From assembly GCA_964437425.1 (NCBI GenBank), contig CAYTGO010000016.1, positions 1 to 58,729 on the forward strand: a DNA stretch of 58,729 nucleotides, given 5' to 3'. Below are positions 52,159 through 58,729 of the stretch, one piece after another. The position numbers were made by a program, and so were the translations under genes. Each line of letters begins with the position of its first letter. Position 1 is the stretch's first letter. The DNA comes from Scalindua sp964437425 (GTDB lineage Bacteria; Planctomycetota; Brocadiia; Brocadiales; Scalinduaceae). Under the pieces are notes generated by a model, which saw only the letters and a list, made by a program, of their open reading frames with translations, did no database searches and was not told the origin of the DNA.

Positions 52159-54261
52159 ATGGCAAAAAATATCTATCTGGCCTCTACCGGTCCAAAATCC
52201 GGGAAGAGCATTATCTGCCTTGGCTTGATCAATACCTTCAGGGGTATGGTTACTAACGTCGGATATTTTAAACCCATAGGTCAGAAATACAGGGTAAATG
52301 AAATCCATGACAAAGAATCAATAATGATTAAGGAAATATACGATATTGAAGACGAGCTGAAACACATCAACCCCGTATCCACAAAAGAATTAAACCATTA
52401 TATAACAAATAATGATCAAGATACTTTTTTCCATAAAGTACAGGACTCTTACGAAAAAGTAGAAAAGGATAAAGACATAGTCATCATAGATGGGACTGAT
52501 TATTTAGGGATGAAGACTGCCTTTGAGTTTGATATCAACGCTGACATTGCGAATAACCTGAATGCAGGCATAATCCTTATTGAAGATGGATATGGGAAAT
52601 CGATGGACGAAATATCATCCGACGTTTTAACTGCCAGAGATTCCTTTGATGAACAGTCCTCTGATTTCCTGGGTGTCATTGTTAACAAGATAGAACCTGA
52701 AAAATTTTCTGAAGTTGATCAAAACCTGAGAAAGGTGTTTAGTAAACAGAAAATAGATTATTTAGGTACTGTTCCCTGTGATTCGATTTTACCAAAGCCG
52801 CGCTTATACGATATCGCAAGGAGCCTTGATGCCGAAATTCTGTTCGGCAAAGATCACCTTTCGAACATTGCAGCAGAAACAGTAATAGCCTCTATGGGCT
52901 TTGAAAATGCCCTGAAGTATATACACGATGGATCACTCATCATTACCGGGGGTGATAGAAATGAGATACTTCTTGGCTGTATAACATCTTTAATCTCTCC
53001 CTCCTATCCAAATATTTCCGGGATTGTTTTAACAGGTGGTCTCACCCCGAATGACAACATAGTGAAACTGATAGAAACTTTGTCTGATTTACCACTTCCA
53101 ATCTTCAGTGTAAAGGACAACACAATAGAGGCTGTAAGCAAAATCAATTCTCTTGCTGTCCACGTATCTTCAAATGATTTACAGAAAATTGATATTGCTA
53201 AATCTCTGGTACACCAGCATGTCGATTATGAAAAAATAAATGACAAACTGAAATTGGAAAAGGTCAGAAAACGGACACCCGAAATATTCAAATACGAAAT
53301 ATTAGAGAGAGCGTGTTCAGTAAAGAAACGTATAGTTCTTCCGGAAGGGGAGGACGACAGGACTTTAAAAGCTGCGGTGTGGGCTGTAGAGAGGAAGATC
53401 GCTGATATAACACTTTTAGGCGATAAGGATTTGATTATGAAAAAAGCTGCCTCATTGGGTTTGAAACTGGAGAGTGGAATCGACATCATAAATCCTGAAA
53501 AATCACAAAAGTTTGAAGATTATGTTAACACCTATTATGAACTGAGAAAGCATAAACATTACACGATGGATAATGCACAAGACCGTATGCAGGACACTAT
53601 CTATTACGGAACAATGATGATATATAAGGGAGAGGCGGATGGGCTGGTTTCCGGTGCGGTTAACACAACGCAGCACACAATCAGGCCGGCATTTGAAATA
53701 ATTAAAACAAAACCCGACATCAATAATGCATCCAGTATATTCCTCATGTGCCTCAAAGACCGGGTGCTTGCTTATGGGGATTGTGCAATAATTCCTATCC
53801 CGACTGCCGAACAGCTCTCAGACATTGCCATAACAAGTGCAGATACGGCGAAAAACTTCGGTATAGATCCGTACATTGCCATGCTTTCATATTCCACCGG
53901 CAAATCAGGAAAAGGACCGGAAGTTGACAAGGTAAGAGAGGCGACAGAAATCGCAAGGCAAAAAAGACCTGACCTGCTTATAGAAGGCCCGATACAATAC
54001 GATGCTGCCATTGATCCGGACGTGGCCAGAATAAAACTTCCGGACAGCAAAGTAGCAGGTAAAGCGACAGTCTTTATTTTTCCTGATTTAAACACCGGCA
54101 ACAATACTTATAAGGCGGTACAGAGATCTTCAGGTGCTATCGCTATAGGCCCGATAATACAGGGACTAAAGAAACCGGTAAACGATCTAAGTAGAGGATG
54201 CGTTGTGGAAGACATCGTTTATACTATAGCCATAACTGCAATACAGGCGCAGTCGAAATAG
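52159..54261 (+). CDS. pta: Phosphate acetyltransferase, long form
   Basis: This converts acetyl-CoA and phosphate to acetyl-phosphate. It has 700 residues with the start at 52159, which has AAGGA upstream; frames beginning earlier read through a hairpin repeat. N-terminal P-loop domain (STGPKSGKSIICLGLI), DRTGG regulatory domain (middle), and catalytic PTA domain from about residue 380 (RIVLPEGEDDRTLKAA, GLVSGAVNTTQHTIRP, MLSYSTGKSGKGPEVDKV). This is the E. coli-type layout. With ackA it makes acetate and ATP. Confidence 0.95.
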   Translation: MAKNIYLASTGPKSGKSIICLGLINTFRGMVTNVGYFKPIGQKYRVNEIHDKESIMIKEIYDIEDELKHINPVSTKELNHYITNNDQDTFFHKVQDSYEKVEKDKDIVIIDGTDYLGMKTAFEFDINADIANNLNAGIILIEDGYGKSMDEISSDVLTARDSFDEQSSDFLGVIVNKIEPEKFSEVDQNLRKVFSKQKIDYLGTVPCDSILPKPRLYDIARSLDAEILFGKDHLSNIAAETVIASMGFENALKYIHDGSLIITGGDRNEILLGCITSLISPSYPNISGIVLTGGLTPNDNIVKLIETLSDLPLPIFSVKDNTIEAVSKINSLAVHVSSNDLQKIDIAKSLVHQHVDYEKINDKLKLEKVRKRTPEIFKYEILERACSVKKRIVLPEGEDDRTLKAAVWAVERKIADITLLGDKDLIMKKAASLGLKLESGIDIINPEKSQKFEDYVNTYYELRKHKHYTMDNAQDRMQDTIYYGTMMIYKGEADGLVSGAVNTTQHTIRPAFEIIKTKPDINNASSIFLMCLKDRVLAYGDCAIIPIPTAEQLSDIAITSADTAKNFGIDPYIAMLSYSTGKSGKGPEVDKVREATEIARQKRPDLLIEGPIQYDAAIDPDVARIKLPDSKVAGKATVFIFPDLNTGNNTYKAVQRSSGAIAIGPIIQGLKKPVNDLSRGCVVEDIVYTIAITAIQAQSK

Positions 54262-54351
54262 ACATTATTATTTTTGCCATTCTCAAAAAAAGATTTATAT
54301 GCTAGAATCGACCCTTCTATTATAAATCTTTAACACTTATTAGGACTAGAA

Positions 54352-55677
54352 ATGGCAACTATATTACCGTTCAAAGGATTAAGATATAATTCTGAAAAAA
54401 TAAAAGATATTTCGAAAGTAATTACTCCTCCTTATGACGTTATCTCAGAGAAAGAGAGAGATGACTATTACGAACTCCACCCGGACAACATCATACGACT
54501 GATCCTGAGTAAAGAACTTCCCGGGGATGATCAATCTAATAATAAATATTCAAGATCCGGAGAATTCTTCGATACATGGAGAAAGGAAGAAGTTCTGAAA
54601 GAGGAAGCAGAACCCGCTATATACATTTATGCACAAGAGTTCACTTTATCAGACAAGAAATATACACGAATGGGATTCATCTCTTTAGTTAAGCTGGAAG
54701 ATTTTCAAACAGGAGAAATTTATCCACACGAGCATACACTTGCAAAGCCAAAAGAAGACAGAATGAATTTGATGAAAGCCTGTAACGCAAATCTGAGCCA
54801 GGTATTTACATTCTTTGAAGATGAAGATGCTAAAATAGCCAGCTTCTTACATAAAGCATCTGAAGGAGACCCGGATATCGATTTTACAGATATTTATGGC
54901 GTCAGGAATTCGCTCTGGGCCATAAAAGATAAAGCGGTTATTGAAAAGTTAATTGCACAAATGAAGGAGAGGGCACTGTTCATAGCAGACGGACACCACC
55001 GCTATGAAACGGCACTGTTTTATAGAGATCTTGTGAATGGAATGAAAAAGGAGCAGAACGGTAACGAAGATTCTCCGGCCGACTATATCATGATGATGTG
55101 TGTCTCTATGGAAGATCCGGGGCTTGTGATTTTGCCAACACACAGACTTGCCAGAAATATAGAAAATCTTGATCCCGAAAAGGTTAAGAGTTCACTAAAT
55201 GAGATTTTTGATATCAGTGACCTTGGAAGTGATTGCGATGCAGAAACATTTGAACAAAAACTAAGCGAAGATTCTCATAAGCATAAAATTGGCATGTACA
55301 TAGGTGAAAGTGACAAAAAATTCTATATTCTAACATTGCGTGATGAGAAACTTCTCGATCCGATTTTGACAGATGAATATGTTGAGTGGAAGTCTATTGA
55401 TACAGGGATCTTACATGGTGTCATATTTGACAGAGCCTTAGGCATACAGGCAAAAAATATATCTAAATCTGAAAACGTAAAATACAATCAAGGCGTAGAA
55501 GACTCTGTTGCAAGGGTAAACGAAGGAGAATACCAGATCGCTTTTTTCCTCAATCCGACAAAAATAGGTCAGATAAAAGACATTGCAACTAAGAGGCATA
55601 AGATGCCTCCCAAGGCTACGTATTTCTACCCTAAACTCATGACGGGAATGGTTGTCAGACATATTCCCGGCACCTAG
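54352..55677 (+). CDS. DUF1015 family protein
   Basis: This 441-residue protein of unknown biochemical role is full length. Family landmarks: PFKGLRYNSEKI and VITPPYDVISEKERDDYY at the N-terminus, then YPHEHTLAKPKEDR and FIADGHHRYETALFYRD in the middle. DUF1015 proteins often neighbour serine or phosphoglycerate metabolism genes and are speculated to be kinase-like. No SerA is here. It begins 90 bases after pta and ends before the SAM riboswitch. Confidence 0.9.
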   Translation: MATILPFKGLRYNSEKIKDISKVITPPYDVISEKERDDYYELHPDNIIRLILSKELPGDDQSNNKYSRSGEFFDTWRKEEVLKEEAEPAIYIYAQEFTLSDKKYTRMGFISLVKLEDFQTGEIYPHEHTLAKPKEDRMNLMKACNANLSQVFTFFEDEDAKIASFLHKASEGDPDIDFTDIYGVRNSLWAIKDKAVIEKLIAQMKERALFIADGHHRYETALFYRDLVNGMKKEQNGNEDSPADYIMMMCVSMEDPGLVILPTHRLARNIENLDPEKVKSSLNEIFDISDLGSDCDAETFEQKLSEDSHKHKIGMYIGESDKKFYILTLRDEKLLDPILTDEYVEWKSIDTGILHGVIFDRALGIQAKNISKSENVKYNQGVEDSVARVNEGEYQIAFFLNPTKIGQIKDIATKRHKMPPKATYFYPKLMTGMVVRHIPGT

Positions 55678-55766
55678 GAATTGGCAATAGACCGGGACAT
55701 TTCATAATATTTGTTGACTTTAAATTAAATTTTAACTAGACTACTGAATTCAAACGAAAATTTAGA

Positions 55767-55871
55767 CTTATCAAGAGTGGTGGAGGGAATGGCCCTGGGA
55801 AACCACAGCAACCGGTCTTGGCGGAATGTCAGGATGCTGGTGCTAACTCCTACCTGTTAGGGGAAGATAAG
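55767..55871 (+). promoter_or_regulatory. SAM-I (S-box) riboswitch aptamer
   Basis: The core sequence matches the S-box consensus in order: CTTATC (P1, 55767-55772), AAGAGTGGTGGAGGGA, GGCCC, AAACCACAGCAACC, then GGTGCTAACTCC and closing GATAAG (55866-55871). P1 pairs perfectly. It lies between the DUF1015 gene and the threonine-synthase-like gene. Binding of S-adenosylmethionine would stabilise P1 and switch the downstream genes off. Confidence 0.95.
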
Positions 55872-55925
55872 ATAAGAATGTCGCGGAGCCCCTTCTTATC
55901 TTGTGATTAAGAAGTGGCTTTTTTT
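55871..55925 (+). terminator. Riboswitch expression platform with antiterminator and terminator
   Basis: GATAAGAA (55871-55878), which overlaps the P1 right arm, can pair with TTCTTATC (55893-55900) as an antiterminator. Alternatively AGCC-CTTCTTA-TC (from 55887) pairs with GATTAAGAAG-GGCT around TTGT. Seven T follow at 55919-55925, giving an intrinsic terminator. The two folds exclude each other, so high SAM means termination. Confidence 0.9.
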
Positions 55926-55945
55926 ATTAATGTCTGGAGATGAAT

Positions 55946-57190
55946 ATGAGTTTTGTTAAAGGTCTTAAATGCAGAGAATGCGGGAAAGGTTACCCTAAAG
56001 AGGCTCTTCATGTTTGCAGTTTCTGTTTTGGCCCGTTGGAAGTAGATTACGAATATGAGGAAATAAAGAAAGTAATAAGCCGGGAAAAGATTGAATCACG
56101 AGGAAAAAACATGTGGAGGTACAAGGAGCTTTTACCTCTTGATGGCGAACCTACTGTGGGAACCCAGGTTGGGTATACGCCACTTGTAAAGGCTGATAAT
56201 TTAGCCAAAAAACTTGGTGTGAAAGAACTATATGTAAAAAATGATTCTGTAAATTATCCCACGTTTTCTTTTAAAGACAGAGTCGTTTCTGCCGCCCTTT
56301 CCAAGGCTAAAGAGCTCGGCTTCAAAACAGTTGCATGTGCCACGACCGGTAACCTGGGGAACTCTGTTGCCGCTCAGGCAGTTCAGGGTAACCTTGAAAG
56401 TTATATATTTATGCCCTCGAATTTGGAACAGGGAAAGGTTATAGGTACCTCAATTTATGGAACTAACGTAATTGGTATTGACGGTAATTATGATGGCGTT
56501 AACAGGATGTGTTCAGAGATTGCAGATAAATATGGTTGGGCCTTCGCAAACATTAACCTCCGTCCATATTACGCGGAAGGTTCTAAAACGTACGGCTATG
56601 AAATTGCAGAGCAGCTTGGCTGGAAGGCTCCCAAACACGTAGTTGTACCTATGGCGGGCGGTTCTCTGATAATTAAGATAGGCAAAGCTATAAAAGAAAT
56701 GATAGATCTGGGATTGATTGAGAAATCCAATATGGCGCTCTATGGCGCTCAGGCTTCCGGTTCTTCACCAATTACTACCGCTGTAAAGAAAGAGAGTGAT
56801 GTTATCGCTCCTGTTATACCGGATACGATAGCACATTCCATAGCGATTGGAAATCCGGCGGACGGATATTACTCAGTTAAGGCCATTAATAATAGCGGTG
56901 GATGTGCTGAGGATGTTTCTGATGATGAACTGGTTGAGGGAATAAAGCTCCTGGCATCAACAGAGGGTATCTTCACAGAAACCGCTGGAGGCGTAACAGT
57001 GGCTGTAACAAAAAAGCTCATAGAGCAGGGTAAGCTACCGCGTGATGAGTCAATCGTAATCTGTATCACCGGAAATGGCCTGAAAACGCTGGAAGCAGTA
57101 ATGGATAAAGTAGAAAAACCGTGCGTTATTGATGCGAACATAGAAAGCTTTAACGCTTTAATGGAAAAGGGTGAAGTTTGTACAGCCTAA
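55946..57190 (+). CDS. thrC: Threonine synthase-like PLP enzyme under SAM control
   Basis: This fold-type II PLP enzyme has 414 residues. The N-terminal zinc ribbon has C9, C12, C24 and C27 (CREC, then CSFC). The PLP lysine is K110 in PTFSFKDR, and the phosphate loop is TTGNLGNS (133-140). By family it converts O-phosphohomoserine to threonine. The SAM-I riboswitch upstream and the CysO-like sulfur carrier downstream do not fit threonine supply. An alternative is homocysteine formation from phosphohomoserine and a protein thiocarboxylate. I chose ATG 55946 because GGAG lies 6 bases before it. Confidence 0.88.
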   Translation: MSFVKGLKCRECGKGYPKEALHVCSFCFGPLEVDYEYEEIKKVISREKIESRGKNMWRYKELLPLDGEPTVGTQVGYTPLVKADNLAKKLGVKELYVKNDSVNYPTFSFKDRVVSAALSKAKELGFKTVACATTGNLGNSVAAQAVQGNLESYIFMPSNLEQGKVIGTSIYGTNVIGIDGNYDGVNRMCSEIADKYGWAFANINLRPYYAEGSKTYGYEIAEQLGWKAPKHVVVPMAGGSLIIKIGKAIKEMIDLGLIEKSNMALYGAQASGSSPITTAVKKESDVIAPVIPDTIAHSIAIGNPADGYYSVKAINNSGGCAEDVSDDELVEGIKLLASTEGIFTETAGGVTVAVTKKLIEQGKLPRDESIVICITGNGLKTLEAVMDKVEKPCVIDANIESFNALMEKGEVCTA

Positions 57191-57298
57191 ACTTTTGACA
57201 ATACGTATAATATTAAATAATACGCAGTGCCTGGTTCAGCAGGGAAAAAAATAATATTTTAAAGACAACCACATCATTAAAAAGAAAGAGGTATCGTC

Positions 57299-57583
57299 AT
57301 GTCGGTTAAAGTAAGAATTCCAACACCATTAAGGTCGTTAACAAACGGATCAGAGGAAGTGATTGTAGAAGGCAATTCTATTAAAGAAGTGATTGATAAT
57401 CTTGAAACTAACCACAAAGGGTTTAAAGAGCGTCTCTGCGATGAGAACGGACAAATCAGGAGGTTTATTAATTTCTACCTTAATGATGAAGATATAAGGT
57501 TTAAAGATAATCAGGAAACCGCAGTCAATGATGGAGATCAAGTTTCAATCGTTCCGGCAATAGCAGGGGGAAAAACTCTCTGA
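57299..57583 (+). CDS. CysO/MoaD/ThiS-type sulfur carrier protein
   Basis: This is a ubiquitin-fold carrier of 94 residues. It resembles mycobacterial CysO more than MoaD: RIPTPLRSLTNGSEE, RRFINFYLNDEDIRF and VSIVPAIAGG. The Gly-Gly that would become a thiocarboxylate is at 90-91 and is followed by KTL, so three residues must be removed before activation. No JAMM protease or E1-like activator is in this window. AAAGAGG precedes the ATG. The 108-base gap from the PLP enzyme shows no terminator, so the two probably share the SAM-controlled transcript. Confidence 0.9.
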   Translation: MSVKVRIPTPLRSLTNGSEEVIVEGNSIKEVIDNLETNHKGFKERLCDENGQIRRFINFYLNDEDIRFKDNQETAVNDGDQVSIVPAIAGGKTL

Positions 57584-57627
57584 ATGTAAATCAAGAGGGG
57601 CGTTTGAATTTTTCAGACATAATCAGA

Positions 57628-58326
57628 TCATGGCTTTTTGTTGTAATCTTCGACCAATTCCTTAGGTACACTTATATCTGACACTATCAGTTCTCCGGTA
57701 TATTCATTGCCGCATTCTTGGAAAAAGCCCGTTTTAGCCGCAACAAATGTGACTGTTTTAGTTGCTTTCACTGCGGTCCCAAGTACAACACCATCATCAC
57801 AACCCAACCCGGAAGGTATGTCAACTGATACGACAGGCACATCGGCTTCATTAATTTTTGCTATTAGTGTCCTTACCGGCTCTCTTACCTCACCTCTTAA
57901 ACCCGTCCCGAAGATTGCATCAACAATTACATTATAATCGTGTAGTACTTCTCCAATCTCCCCAATATGCCCTTCCTGCAATTCTTTTATTTCAAGATTC
58001 ATATTCAGCAAAATCTTCAGGTTCGTTGATGAGTCACCGTCGGAAAGAACACTAGACACCTCAGTTGTTAAGTACACAGAAACGTCCACTCCTTTATTAT
58101 AAAGGTGGCGGGCAATAACAAAACCGTCACCACCATTATTTCCTTTTCCACAAAGAATTGCCACTCTGGCGCTATCAGTCCCGGGCAGCATCTTCAAAAC
58201 CTCTTCTGCGACATTTCTGCCTGCATTTTCCATTAATATAATCCCGGGAATTTCATACTCTTCTATTGCTTTTCGATCAATCTCTCTTACTTCATCACGC
58301 CCTAATGCCATATTTGCGCTATCCAT
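57628..58326 (-). CDS. nnrE: NAD(P)H-hydrate epimerase
   Basis: This is a Rossmann-type repair enzyme that epimerises damaged NAD(P)H hydrates. It has about 232 residues from the ATG at 58326, which has AAAAGG upstream. The family motif LCGKGNNGGDGFVIARHLY is central, and VDAIFGTGLRGEVREPV and VDIPSGLGCDDG follow. The kinase (dehydratase) half found in YjeF fusions is absent, so this is the stand-alone epimerase. It is convergent with the sulfur-carrier gene. Confidence 0.93.
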   Translation of the reverse strand: MDSANMALGRDEVREIDRKAIEEYEIPGIILMENAGRNVAEEVLKMLPGTDSARVAILCGKGNNGGDGFVIARHLYNKGVDVSVYLTTEVSSVLSDGDSSTNLKILLNMNLEIKELQEGHIGEIGEVLHDYNVIVDAIFGTGLRGEVREPVRTLIAKINEADVPVVSVDIPSGLGCDDGVVLGTAVKATKTVTFVAAKTGFFQECGNEYTGELIVSDISVPKELVEDYNKKP

Positions 58327-58577
58327 GAAAACAACCTTTTCCGTGTATAAAAACCACAATTTAATCATGCAAAACTATCGATCTTCTTTTCGCACATATC
58401 CCTTTAGTTGTCAATCCTTTTTAAAAATTAAAACATAAAAAAAGAAATGAAATTACCACAGTTTTATAGATACCTCATAGGCCATCCACAAAAACTACTT
58501 GACGATTTCGTCTATTTTTTTTAGTATTGAGGTTCGTAGCAAGTTATTGTAATCGTTAGAAATTGGCGGTAGTTAAA

Positions 58578-58729
58578 ATGGCAAAAGTAAGATGTCCCGG
58601 CAGCATGAAAACTATGGTTCCAGAACCACTTGAAAGAAAGTGTCCAAAATGCGGCAGCATGATTGAGATCTGGAGTGACGAGGAAAAAGCCGACTGCACA
58701 TGTGGCGAAACCGTATTTAAAGACGCAGC
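58578..58729 (+). CDS. Small zinc-ribbon protein, cut by window end
   Basis: Only the first 50 residues are visible. Cys pairs occur as CPKCGSM and CTCGE, with an earlier lone Cys (VRCPGS) and an acidic stretch (IEIWSDEEKADC). It looks like a small zinc-ribbon or rubredoxin-like protein. I do not recognise the family. The start has no strong Shine-Dalgarno site; GGCGG lies 9 bases upstream of the ATG. Confidence 0.6.
   Translation, partial: MAKVRCPGSMKTMVPEPLERKCPKCGSMIEIWSDEEKADCTCGETVFKDA

Noticed and set aside
57194..57225. Internal promoter for the sulfur-carrier gene (TTGACA with a 17-base spacer)
   Set aside because: The -35 match is perfect but the -10 (TAATAC) agrees at only three of six bases; not enough to call.
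1..58729. tRNA, rRNA, replication origin or prophage
   Set aside because: I looked for cloverleaf arms, rRNA-like blocks and phage structural genes and saw none; a covariance-model scan would be needed to exclude tRNAs fully.

Overview
This window is AT-rich chromosomal DNA from a Gram-negative bacterium. Two envelopes are implied by an LptD-like outer-membrane protein, a TolC-type outer-membrane factor and several lipoproteins. The mix of ferredoxin-dependent 2-oxoacid oxidoreductase, acetate-forming enzymes, RHS/LamG/MopE-type surface proteins and many short hairpin repeats between genes fits a planctomycete, possibly an anammox-type (Brocadiales) organism. That assignment is inference from gene style; no rRNA or single diagnostic gene is present.

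Region 1 (1-10.6 kb) is mostly on the minus strand. It holds a CzcCBA-type metal efflux operon, a small Cys/His-rich secreted protein, a PHP-type tyrosine phosphatase, a YjbQ protein and ComEC. Region 2 (10.9-23.5 kb, plus strand) is a core block: a possible tiny basic peptide, a DegT aminotransferase, LptD, CoaD, YmdB, XseA, XseB, Dxs, NadK and the KorABC oxidoreductase, with several overlaps that imply co-transcription.

Region 3 (23.5-44.1 kb) is accessory DNA. A polymorphic-toxin island (LamG/MopE surface protein, thrombospondin-3 protein, 1918-residue RHS protein with an AT-rich toxin tip, and a DUF7660-type immunity protein) lies between two roughly 300-bp direct repeats. It is followed by small cassettes bounded by inverted CGAAG-rich repeats (GxxExxY protein; ParB-methyltransferase fusion), a RadC-like protein, a methyltransferase/membrane protein/cupin trio, an orphan 404-residue protein and a three-gene minus-strand operon ending in a HEPN protein. 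Two families of short hairpin repeats are scattered here. Comparing the two direct repeats gives natural filled and empty sites for both families.

Region 4 (44.1-55.7 kb) is a carbon-metabolism block: class II aldolase, GH13 sugar phosphorylase, phosphofructokinase, pyruvate kinase, acetate kinase, phosphate acetyltransferase and a DUF1015 protein. Together they could take sugar phosphates to acetate with ATP gain. A 100-N assembly gap cuts phosphofructokinase and pyruvate kinase and creates a false fused reading frame.

Region 5 (55.7 kb to end) has a well-formed SAM-I riboswitch with an overlapping antiterminator and terminator. Below it lie a threonine-synthase-like PLP enzyme and a CysO/MoaD-type sulfur carrier. 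SAM control of this pair suggests that it may make homocysteine using a protein thiocarboxylate rather than, or as well as, threonine. NAD(P)H-hydrate epimerase and the start of a small zinc-ribbon protein end the window.
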